NCBI RefSeq assembly: GCF_000518605.1 | Contig: NZ_JADX01000020.1 | Location: 54,947-118,946, forward strand | Source: Shewanella fidelis ATCC BAA-318 | GTDB lineage: Bacteria > Pseudomonadota > Gammaproteobacteria > Enterobacterales > Shewanellaceae | DNA length: 64,000 nt | Direction of reading: 5' to 3' | In this document: in pieces, positions 46,856 to 54,570 of the stretch | Layout of the letters: each line of letters opens with the position of its first letter | Numbering within the stretch: position 1 is the first letter of the stretch | Notes under the pieces: model-generated | Database searches by the model: none | Seen by the model: only the letters and a program-made list of their open reading frames with translations | What the model was told of the DNA's origin: nothing | Made by a program: the position numbers and the translations under genes

Positions 46856-48382
46856 ATGGATATTCTTAAAGTGGCTATTGTAGGTGGCGGTACGGCTGGT
46901 TGGTTAGCAGCAAATCATTTAGGCCTTGTAGGTGTTGATAATAAACAGCTATCGATTACTTTGATTGAATCACCTGACATTCCAACCGTGGGTGTTGGAG
47001 AAGGCACTGTGCCAGCTATTCGTCAGTCTTTAAAAAAATTTGGAATTAGTGAGGCTGAGTTCATAACACGCTGTGATGCAACGTTTAAGCAATCGATAAA
47101 GTTTGTTAATTGGCTAGATAAAGATAGCCATGGTGATAATAACTTCTACCATCACTTATTTGATATGCCGCCAGTAATGGGTAAAGAGCTCACTCAGAAG
47201 TGGCTTGCCAATAAGTACCGAGCTTACGCTGAAAATGTCTCACCGCAACATGCAGTTTGTGAAGCTTACAAAGCGCCTAAAAATATAAGTGACGTTGAGT
47301 ACTCTGGCTCGCTTGGTTATGCGTATCACCTAAATGCTGCGAAATTTGCAGACTTACTCGCAGAAAATGCCAAAACACGATTTGGTGTAAATCATCTTAA
47401 AGCTAATGTGGAACAGGTGATCTTAGGCAATGAAGGCGAGATCAAATCTTTAGTGACAGATAGTCACGGATGTTTAGATTTTGATTTTTATATTGATTGC
47501 AGTGGTTTCGCATCATTATTAATAGACAAGGCGCTAAAAGTACCGTTTAACAACAAGGCTGAGCAATTATTTGTTGATAAAGCCGTTGTTGTACAAGTGC
47601 CGACTTTGGCTGATGAGAAGATACCGCCTTTTACTATTTCAACTGCGCATCAAGCCGGTTGGATATGGGATATTGCCCTAAGTACTCGTCGTGGTGTTGG
47701 ATTTGTTTACAGCTCTCAATATATGGACGATGAAACCGCTGTTAAAAAGCTAGATACTTATCTTAATGGACAGCTAAGCGCACACCAATTCAGAACTATC
47801 CCTATGACAGTCGGCTACCGAGCCCGTTCTTGGGAAAAGAACTGCGTGGCTTTAGGTCTTGCTCAAGGCTTTCTGGAGCCTTTGGAAGCAACATCAATTC
47901 TGCTAACTGATTTCGCGGCAGGGTTTTTAGCTAGCCGTTTCCCAAGGTCGACACAACAGTTGACTTCTATGAGTAGCAGATTCAATCAGGTTATGGAGTA
48001 TGCATGGGAGCGGGTTGTTGACTTTATCAAGTTACATTATTGTTTATCAGATCGTACTGATTCACAATTTTGGATAGATAATCGCGATCCTGCAACTATG
48101 TCTGATGAACTTAAGCAACGATTAGCACTTTGGCATAATTTTGTTCCTAATCGTGAGGATTTCTTTAGTAAGTTTGAAGTTTTTGATTTAGAGAATTATC
48201 TTTACGTGCTTTATGGTATGCACTTTTCAACACAAGAAACTACTGAGATGAATGCCGAGCTAACAGAGCTGGAAAACTACCAGAAAAGGCTTATACAAGT
48301 TACAAAGCAGTTAGTTGATAATCTACCAGAACAAAGGCCGTTGCTTGAAAAAATTAAGATGTATGGCTTACAAACAGTTTAA
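46856..48382 (+). CDS. flavin-dependent tryptophan-halogenase-family protein, copy A
   Basis: About 508 residues. The N terminus holds the FAD motif IVGGGTAGWLAANHLG, then DIPTVGVGEGTVPAI. The catalytic lysine of PrnA/RebH-type enzymes corresponds to Lys78 (CDATFKQSIKF) and the active-site Glu to the GFLEPLEATS region (341-344). The family's WxWxIP motif is altered: residues 269-274 read WIWDIA, so the proline is missing. I start it at ATG 46856, with GAGGG 5 bases upstream. Such genes sit beside TonB-dependent receptors in many glycan loci; the substrate is unknown and halogenation is unproven. Confidence 0.88.
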   Translation: MDILKVAIVGGGTAGWLAANHLGLVGVDNKQLSITLIESPDIPTVGVGEGTVPAIRQSLKKFGISEAEFITRCDATFKQSIKFVNWLDKDSHGDNNFYHHLFDMPPVMGKELTQKWLANKYRAYAENVSPQHAVCEAYKAPKNISDVEYSGSLGYAYHLNAAKFADLLAENAKTRFGVNHLKANVEQVILGNEGEIKSLVTDSHGCLDFDFYIDCSGFASLLIDKALKVPFNNKAEQLFVDKAVVVQVPTLADEKIPPFTISTAHQAGWIWDIALSTRRGVGFVYSSQYMDDETAVKKLDTYLNGQLSAHQFRTIPMTVGYRARSWEKNCVALGLAQGFLEPLEATSILLTDFAAGFLASRFPRSTQQLTSMSSRFNQVMEYAWERVVDFIKLHYCLSDRTDSQFWIDNRDPATMSDELKQRLALWHNFVPNREDFFSKFEVFDLENYLYVLYGMHFSTQETTEMNAELTELENYQKRLIQVTKQLVDNLPEQRPLLEKIKMYGLQTV

Positions 48383-48415
48383 TGATCGCCTGTAAGCTCA
48401 TTTTACGGTAAGCCA

Positions 48416-49909
48416 CTAATTTCGATGTTTATGTAATGGGAAGTGTTGAGTGACAATATTAAAATAACGCTTAATATTGTCTAGATTAACGACTCTTTTA
48501 TCGTCGGGAATATCTGCTACTTGCTGATTAAAGCGGGCTTTTCCTGCCAATAAACAATACCAGCTAGGGGTAAGATAAGCTCTTTTACTATCCGTAGCCG
48601 TTAGTATTTCTTCCATATCTGCAAGTGGCTGATCCCAAGCCGCAATAATTTGGCGTAGCTTGCTTGAGCAAGCCTGTTCATTGCGTACGTCAATCCAGTA
48701 TTGGCTATCGTTTCGAGTATTTAAAAAATAGTGAGCTTGAATGTAATCTTTAATGCTATCTAACATCGTATTTATTTTACTATTAAAGCTATTTTGTTGA
48801 GATAAATTATCGAGTGAATAATGTTGGATAAACTCTTCTAAAGTAAATTGCACAGACATCAGTGCTGTCGCTTCTAATGGTTCAATAAAACCTTGGGAAA
48901 GCCCCACCGCAAGCACATTTTTATGCCAGTGTTTTTCGACACGTCCTAGCCTCATTGAAATATGTTTAGCAGGCATATCTTTGCAAGTGGGCCCTATATG
49001 CTCTCTTAACTCAGCTTCTGCTTTTTCGGGGCTGATGTGCTTTGATGAATAGACATACCCATTGCCGTAACGGCTACTTAGGGGAATTCTCCATGCCCAA
49101 CCAGCACTTAACGCAGCAGATTCAGTGTATGGTGGAATTGGCATAGAGCGATCAATAGATGATGCAATCGCTATTGCAGAATCGTTAAGTAGCCCATCAG
49201 AATAGCTGTGATAAGTGGCAGCTAAAGTTTTACCTATTAGGAGGGAGCTAAACCCAGTACAGTCGACAAATAACTCGCTTGTAACTATGTTCCCCGATTG
49301 AGTTATTAGCTGGGTAATATTGTTGTTTTGGTCTGTATTTATTTGCTCAACTGTGTCGCTAGCATGCAATACTCCCAGTTTTTTAGCTCTAGTTTTAAGG
49401 TACTCTCCTAGTAAGGCTGAATCAAAGTGGTAACCATATTCCATTGTACCGTTTAACTTAGCGACAGATTTTGGCGAACGGTACTCTTTAGCCAGAAAGC
49501 TCTGCAGCCAATAATGGTCTGGGTGGGCGTCTATATTGACCCCTTGTCGTCTTAGATCTGTATTGTGTATAAAAGCTTTACCTGTTTTGAGATCTACATC
49601 TGAATAGAATGGGTGAAAATAATGGTTGTTTGCTGAATGTGTAGTCCAACTTGGAAAACTGATGCCGCATTTATAAGTGGCATTGCATGCAGGCATCCAC
49701 TCTGACTCTTCAATATTTAAGGTTTCGAAAAAGCGCTTTAATGCAGGCGTTGAGCCTTCACCCACGCCTATTTTTGGGATGTCGATAGAGTCGATAACTA
49801 ACACTTCACAGCCTAAGTGTCCCCAAGCATGGTGTAATAAGCTTGCACTCATCCAGCCTGCGGTTCCGCCGCCAACAATTGTAATTTTCCTAGGAATAGT
49901 TTGCTGCAT
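48416..49909 (-). CDS. flavin-dependent tryptophan-halogenase-family protein, copy B
   Basis: A 497-residue protein related to copy A but with canonical motifs: IVGGGTAGWMSASLLHHA, Lys80 in CNATYKCGISF, GWAWRIPL (the intact WxWxIP motif) and GFIEPLEATALM. It converges with copy A (33 bases between stops) and forms a minus-strand set with the SapC-family and TauE/SafE genes that starts at NagR operator 2. Its likely role is modification of an unknown indole- or phenol-type compound, or a different flavin reaction, in the GlcNAc regulon. Confidence 0.88.
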   Translation of the reverse strand: MQQTIPRKITIVGGGTAGWMSASLLHHAWGHLGCEVLVIDSIDIPKIGVGEGSTPALKRFFETLNIEESEWMPACNATYKCGISFPSWTTHSANNHYFHPFYSDVDLKTGKAFIHNTDLRRQGVNIDAHPDHYWLQSFLAKEYRSPKSVAKLNGTMEYGYHFDSALLGEYLKTRAKKLGVLHASDTVEQINTDQNNNITQLITQSGNIVTSELFVDCTGFSSLLIGKTLAATYHSYSDGLLNDSAIAIASSIDRSMPIPPYTESAALSAGWAWRIPLSSRYGNGYVYSSKHISPEKAEAELREHIGPTCKDMPAKHISMRLGRVEKHWHKNVLAVGLSQGFIEPLEATALMSVQFTLEEFIQHYSLDNLSQQNSFNSKINTMLDSIKDYIQAHYFLNTRNDSQYWIDVRNEQACSSKLRQIIAAWDQPLADMEEILTATDSKRAYLTPSWYCLLAGKARFNQQVADIPDDKRVVNLDNIKRYFNIVTQHFPLHKHRN

Positions 49910-50000
49910 AGACTGATTACCTGTTTGATAAAGTAGGTAGCTAGAATTGCGCAGAAAGCAGAGTCTCTCTTACTTTCTGCGATTTAGTTTACGTTTGTGG

Positions 50001-50726
50001 TTAATGATTTGAATCGTATTGATTTTGCTTCTCAATCAGGCGACCAATCTGTTGCAAAGAAACTAAGTGAGCATAGATAAGTGGCAACAAGCCATTTCTT
50101 TTTAAAGATAAGAAGTCTTCATCCTCTAGCTGGTTTAGTACTTGCTCATCAATAACATAAACACCATCAATATTAATCGGTTGCTCGTTTTTTAACAGTT
50201 TTACTGTTAGTTGCTTGGCTGTGAAGAGGTTTTTAGATGCGAGTAATTGGCAAATGTTAGTAGTCTGTTCGGTGAAAGCTGCGACTTCAAGTAATGCCTC
50301 AGTTCGTTTTTTTAAAAATTCGCTTTGTTGGTTATCGTCATTAAATAGGCGATGCCCAGAGTCATCATCTGCTGATACTAATGGGCTTTCAGTATCTATA
50401 CATACAAGAACATTGTCCTCATCTTTAGAAGGCTTTACCAAAGAAAAAGGAGCGTTATTAAACCCTCTTGGGTAAACACTTGCTGGCCAGTTTGAGTTTT
50501 GGCAGTACAAATTTATGTCCGGCTTTATACCCATCATAGCCACGGGAATGAACTGGCCCGTTTCTGTATTTTTTACAAATACTAGAGGAAACTCTGATGC
50601 TAGGTGATGAAATTCATGAAATACAACAGGAATAAGGTGCTGACTTGCGAATCGAGTAAAATCTTTAGACTCTATTACTCGCATTTGTAGGTGGTGCTCA
50701 AAATTCAAAGGAACGATATTTGCCAT
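50001..50726 (-). CDS. SapC-family protein
   Basis: A 241-residue protein of the SapC family (named after a Campylobacter S-layer-locus protein, not the peptide ABC permease). The core is HEFHHLASEFPLVFVKNTETGQFIPVAMMGI, WPASVYPRGFNNAPFSLV and later LLPLIYAHLVSLQQIGRL. These proteins recur next to TonB-dependent receptors and tryptophan-halogenase-like genes in marine bacteria; the function is unknown. AGAGGT precedes the ATG. It lies 91 bases before halogenase copy B. Confidence 0.85.
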   Translation of the reverse strand: MANIVPLNFEHHLQMRVIESKDFTRFASQHLIPVVFHEFHHLASEFPLVFVKNTETGQFIPVAMMGIKPDINLYCQNSNWPASVYPRGFNNAPFSLVKPSKDEDNVLVCIDTESPLVSADDDSGHRLFNDDNQQSEFLKKRTEALLEVAAFTEQTTNICQLLASKNLFTAKQLTVKLLKNEQPINIDGVYVIDEQVLNQLEDEDFLSLKRNGLLPLIYAHLVSLQQIGRLIEKQNQYDSNH

Positions 50727-50807
50727 GTTGATTTACCTCTAATTATTATTTGTATATTGAGTTTAATTCGATGTTAACGGTCTCAATTGGGTTAATACTT
50801 TACTTGT

Positions 50808-51704
50808 TTACTCCATGATTAAAATCGCAGCACCGGACAAAATAATCCAAGCTGCAAAAAACAACTTTAATGTTTTTATTGGTAGAAACAGAGCTAGTTT
50901 TTTAGCTAGTAATGCTCCTATAACGGCCCCCGGTGCCGCGACGGCTACGACGCTAAAATAGGTATCGCTACTGGCGCTAAAGTGCAATCCTGCCGTACTC
51001 CAAACTGTTGCCGCTGTAACTATTACGCCTACAGCAACAGCCAATGTTGCTTCGACTCTTTTTAATAGTAAGTAGATCACAATGAGCTCGCCAACGCCTA
51101 CAGATAACCATGCGGTTATCATGCCTCCCAAAAAAGTGATAGTTGCGAGTATGCAAAGCTCTGTTTTATTTACGTTAAAACTAGCTTGTGGTGAGGGTGT
51201 TAGTTTGCCCGACTGCTTGAAGTGATTAACCAGGAGTGCGCAACCTAATATGATTGAAAATACACTGAAAGATTGTTCTAGATTGTCGATTGGTCGAATA
51301 TTTAAAGCTTCAACTGTCCATAACCCGGCAATAGAGACTGGGATTAAGCAAGTGAGCAATAGTGGTAATTGCTGCCAATTATGCTGTTGTTGCTGTTTAT
51401 AATAGTGTAGCCAGCTAATTGTGCCAGTTGTCATGCCAAAGCACTGGATTGCAAATGAGGTTGCCAGACTTTGCTCAACACTAAAACCAAGACTGTTAAA
51501 TGCAGGAATGAATATAACACCGCCGCCGGCACCAGTAGAATTGGCGAAGATCGCACCTACAATGCCTAAGACACTGTAATGCATATATTGAGTCACAAGC
51601 TCGATACCATCAGTATTGCTATAAACAAATACAAACCAGAATACTAAGAGTATCAATGTAATAGGTAAGTATTTAATTGAGCTTTCCTGCCGTTCTATCT
51701 GCAC
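50808..51704 (-). CDS. TauE/SafE (TSUP) family permease
   Basis: A 298-residue inner-membrane protein with about eight helices. GIVGAIFANSTGAGGGVIFIPAFNSLGFSVEQSLATS and, in the second half, GGMITAWLSVGVGELIVIYLLLKRVEATLAVAVGVIV are the two TSUP repeats. The family moves small anions such as sulfite or sulfoacetate; the substrate here is unknown. It starts at GTG. NagR operator 2 with an ATGACA-N17-TAACAT promoter reads toward it, so it probably heads the minus-strand set TauE-SapC-halogenase B. Confidence 0.85.
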   Translation of the reverse strand: MQIERQESSIKYLPITLILLVFWFVFVYSNTDGIELVTQYMHYSVLGIVGAIFANSTGAGGGVIFIPAFNSLGFSVEQSLATSFAIQCFGMTTGTISWLHYYKQQQQHNWQQLPLLLTCLIPVSIAGLWTVEALNIRPIDNLEQSFSVFSIILGCALLVNHFKQSGKLTPSPQASFNVNKTELCILATITFLGGMITAWLSVGVGELIVIYLLLKRVEATLAVAVGVIVTAATVWSTAGLHFSASSDTYFSVVAVAAPGAVIGALLAKKLALFLPIKTLKLFFAAWIILSGAAILIME

Positions 51705-51783
51705 CTAGCAATTATCTCCTTTGATGTTTTTATCAATATTGACTGCTGTAAATTTGAACCAACCAAAGAGATGTTATCAATTG

Positions 51784-51799
51784 TTGACAGCGTTGTCAT
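51784..51799 (-). promoter_or_regulatory. NagR operator 2 with promoter for the TauE-SapC-halogenase set
   Basis: Plus strand TTGACAGCGTTGTCAT. Read on the minus strand, ATGACA (51794-51799) serves as a -35, followed after 17 bases by TAACAT (51771-51776), 66 bases before the permease start. The operator covers the -35 and spacer, which fits repression. Confidence 0.82.
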
Positions 51800-51929
51800 T
51801 GAAATGTTTCGTCGACCATTTTGTGTTTTATCGCAGTAAGTCAAGGTGTTGCGCTTAACATTTGCAGTTGTTGGAATAAAAGTGTCAAAAAAATGTAGAT
51901 ATATTGTTCAGGTTTGTGTATGTTCATAA

Positions 51930-51945
51930 ATGACAGCGTTGTCAT
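51930..51945 (+). promoter_or_regulatory. NagR operator 3
   Basis: ATGACAGCGTTGTCAT, 131 bases from operator 2 and 251 before the solute-binding-like gene. A terminator hairpin lies between it and that gene, so the first transcript it controls may be the short RNA described next. Confidence 0.85.
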
Positions 51946-51949
51946 CTGC

Positions 51950-52101
51950 TTGTGTGACATGTTGTTTGTAAGGTCTACATGAAGAGGATGAGGTCTCCTA
52001 CTTTATGTTTTTAAACAAACGAATATGTTTGTTACTCCTATATAGTCTCTCCCCAGAAACTATTGTGGGCCGAGTGTTTAAAAGCACTCGGCCATTTTTT
52101 T
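51950..52101 (+). ncRNA. candidate NagR-controlled small RNA or attenuated leader
   Basis: Directly after NagR operator 3 on the plus strand lie three hairpins in a row: AACAAAC/GTTTGTT (52014-52033); ATAGTcTCT-CCCC-AGAaACTAT (52042-52063) with the four C in the loop; and GGCCGAGTG/CACTCGGCC (52068-52093), followed by A and T7, a strong intrinsic terminator. No plus-strand gene lies upstream. This is the layout of a Hfq-type small RNA, with a C-rich segment able to pair with Shine-Dalgarno sequences. It may instead be the 5' leader of the gene at 52196. The 5' end is not resolved, so the start given is approximate. An 11-codon frame starts at 51979. Confidence 0.55.
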
Positions 52102-52195
52102 AAAAAGGCCAAAATAATTATAAGTTTAATGCTGTTTTTACTTACTATCGCCCAACATAGTTAACGTCTACTTTCAGGTTTGAATGGAGTACTTA

Positions 52196-53056
52196 ATGAT
52201 GATTAAAGCGCATTTTTTTATAGTACTGATGTTATTCGGTGTTCTTATTGCAAGCCCGTTAGCGGCTGCTAAGACAGTAAATACAACCGTTCCAGATAGT
52301 TGGCAGCTATTATTGATGAAAGCTGCATTAAAGCGAGTTGATAGTAGTTATCAAGTCAACACTATAACTACAGAAATGAACCAAAAGCGTAAGGTTGAAG
52401 AATCGCTAGCGGGCAACATTGATGTGTTTTGGAGCATGACATCCCGTCCTTTAGAAGAGCAGTTATTACCGATCAGGATCCCCATCTTCAAAGGTTTGCT
52501 CGGTAATAGGTTATTGATTATCCGTAAGCAATCTCAGCAAGAGTTTAATCAGATTTCAAATCGTCAAGATTTTGCGAAATTTACTGCAGGACAAAACCAC
52601 TACTGGCCCGATGCCGACATCATCAAATCTGCAAATCTTCCTATTGTTACTAGCTATAGATATAAAAATTTATATCCAATGCTTGAAGGGGCAAGATTTG
52701 ATTATCTAGCGTTAGGTGCGCAAGAGATTTGGCAAGAACTCGCTAAGCACCCTGACCCTGCCCTGAAAGTCGATGAACGAGTATTGCTGCAATATCGCTC
52801 TCCTGCGTATTTCTTTGTTTCTCCATCGCAAGCGCAGTTAGCTAAAGATTTACTTCAGGGGCTAGAGTCAATGGTCGCTGATGGCAGTTTTGATGAGCAA
52901 TATAATCATTACTTTAAAATTGAGGAGCTTTACGCCAAAGCTAATTTTAACCAGCGTGTTGTCATTCGTATCGACACTCCGGGGTTACACCAATTAACTC
53001 CGGTCAATCGCCCTGAATTGTGGCTTGATCTATTTGATATAAGGGGTGTGAATTAA
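52196..53056 (+). CDS. periplasmic solute-binding-like protein of a chemosensory pair
   Basis: A 286-residue secreted protein with signal peptide MMIKAHFFIVLMLFGVLIASPLAAA-KT and a type-2 binding-protein-like layout (VPDSWQLLLMKAALKRVD, a later FDEQYNHYFKIEEL end segment as in amino-acid-binding SBP_bac_3 proteins). There is no ABC permease nearby. It ends exactly one base before the chemoreceptor gene, so the two are translationally linked; it may present a ligand to the receptor. I take ATG 52196, with GGAG 5 bases upstream; ATG 52184 is in frame. The ligand is unknown, GlcNAc oligosaccharide by context. Confidence 0.75.
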   Translation: MMIKAHFFIVLMLFGVLIASPLAAAKTVNTTVPDSWQLLLMKAALKRVDSSYQVNTITTEMNQKRKVEESLAGNIDVFWSMTSRPLEEQLLPIRIPIFKGLLGNRLLIIRKQSQQEFNQISNRQDFAKFTAGQNHYWPDADIIKSANLPIVTSYRYKNLYPMLEGARFDYLALGAQEIWQELAKHPDPALKVDERVLLQYRSPAYFFVSPSQAQLAKDLLQGLESMVADGSFDEQYNHYFKIEELYAKANFNQRVVIRIDTPGLHQLTPVNRPELWLDLFDIRGVN

Positions 53057-54544
53057 ATGAAGTCTTTATCGTTAAAAGTTCAGATTGGTTTAGCTAGCGC
53101 ACTATTTATCGTGGTGAGTATTTTATTTACCGGTGCTTATTGGTTAGAGAAGTCTCGATTGCAACAAGCGTTTGTTGATTATCAAAATAACTCATTAGCA
53201 AGCCTTGAAGTGACTTTAGCACAACCGGTATTTTATTATGACTTTGAGCAAATTGACGCGGTATTATCGGCGCTGCTTGAATCCCCTCAAATATATGCGA
53301 TTGAACTGAAGGATCACCGTGGTCAAGATATTGGCTCAGTAAAGCAAGCCGCTACAGTCAGTTCTGATGATTTAACAGTGCATACACTTAGTTTTGCTAA
53401 TAATGGTAAATCGACAGGGCAGATGAAAATTACGTTTTCAGCGTTACATATGCAGTCAGCTTTAAGTGACTTATTGTTAACTTATATGGTGATGGCAACG
53501 CTAATTTTACTGTTAAGCCTTGCAGCGATTTATGTGATTTTAAAAGTTTTGGTAACCACGCCGTTAGCGCATATTGTACATGCAATGGATGAAATTGCCT
53601 GTGGTGATGGCGATTTAAGTCATAAATTACCGGTTGAGAGTGATGATGAGGTGGGTCGACTCGCGGCGTCGTTTAACCAGTTTGTTAGCCAAATTCACCT
53701 TAGCATTTCTAAAGTTAATGAAACATCAGCTCAGATCCTAAACGATGCCGAAGCACTCGGTTCGCTTTCAAGTGTTAACCATCAAAGAGTGCAATCACAA
53801 CTAATCGATGCTGAGTCAGCAGTCGCAGCCATGACTCAATTAAGTAGTCGAGCAAATGATGTTGCAGAATATGCTAAAGCTACCGCTGATGCGGCTACGG
53901 ATGCAGATAAGAAAGTAGAGCACAGCTATAGCGAGTTTGATTCAGGGCTCGCCTTAAGCGAAAGTCTTGCCCAAGAGTTAACCTTATCGGCTCAATCTGT
54001 TGAGCAATTACAGCAAGAAACCCAAAAAATAGATGAGGTTGTGGTGGTGATTAATGCAATTGCTGAGCAAACTAACTTGCTTGCGCTTAATGCTGCAATT
54101 GAGGCTGCCCGAGCGGGTGAGCAGGGGCGGGGCTTTGCCGTTGTCGCTGACGAGGTGCGCACCTTAGCTAGCCGCACTCAGCAAGCTACCGGCGAGATCC
54201 AAAAGATGATTCAAATGGTGCAAAGCAGCGTTAAAAATACTGTGCAAACAATGCATTCGAGTAAAAGCATGTCAGATAAAGCTGTTCTACATTCAAATGA
54301 AATTAAGTGCTTATTAACTAAAGTATCGGAAATTGTATCGAATATTAGTAGCATGAATCTCGATGTTTCAGCTGCCGCAAAAGAGCAAACTGAAGTGACA
54401 TCAAGTATTTCTGTTAGTTTAAACGAATTAGTAGCCTCCTCAGATGCTGCATCAACCGACAGTGAAAGATTGGCTCAATCTAGTGATCGTTTATTTCTGC
54501 AGGGGGAGAAGTTACGAGAACTAGTAAAAACATTCCGCCTATAA
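53057..54544 (+). CDS. methyl-accepting chemotaxis protein in the nag locus
   Basis: A 495-residue chemoreceptor: a first membrane helix near 9-28, a periplasmic sensor of about 110 residues, a second helix near 140-168, HAMP near 169-222 and a cytoplasmic signalling domain with the hairpin tip [35 protein letters not shown]. No CheR-binding pentapeptide at the C terminus. Shewanella nag loci are known to include such a receptor for chemotaxis to GlcNAc. The small sensor domain suggests that it senses with the adjacent binding-like protein. hex follows after 26 bases. Confidence 0.9.
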   Translation: MKSLSLKVQIGLASALFIVVSILFTGAYWLEKSRLQQAFVDYQNNSLASLEVTLAQPVFYYDFEQIDAVLSALLESPQIYAIELKDHRGQDIGSVKQAATVSSDDLTVHTLSFANNGKSTGQMKITFSALHMQSALSDLLLTYMVMATLILLLSLAAIYVILKVLVTTPLAHIVHAMDEIACGDGDLSHKLPVESDDEVGRLAASFNQFVSQIHLSISKVNETSAQILNDAEALGSLSSVNHQRVQSQLIDAESAVAAMTQLSSRANDVAEYAKATADAATDADKKVEHSYSEFDSGLALSESLAQELTLSAQSVEQLQQETQKIDEVVVVINAIAEQTNLLALNAAIEAARAGEQGRGFAVVADEVRTLASRTQQATGEIQKMIQMVQSSVKNTVQTMHSSKSMSDKAVLHSNEIKCLLTKVSEIVSNISSMNLDVSAAAKEQTEVTSSISVSLNELVASSDAASTDSERLAQSSDRLFLQGEKLRELVKTFRL

Positions 54545-54570
54545 AATAACAATTCAAATTAAGGAAAATT

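Noticed and set aside
52068..52101. Terminator hairpin read as the end of the minus-strand TauE gene
   Set aside because: That gene starts, not ends, on this side, and the T run follows the stem only on the plus strand.
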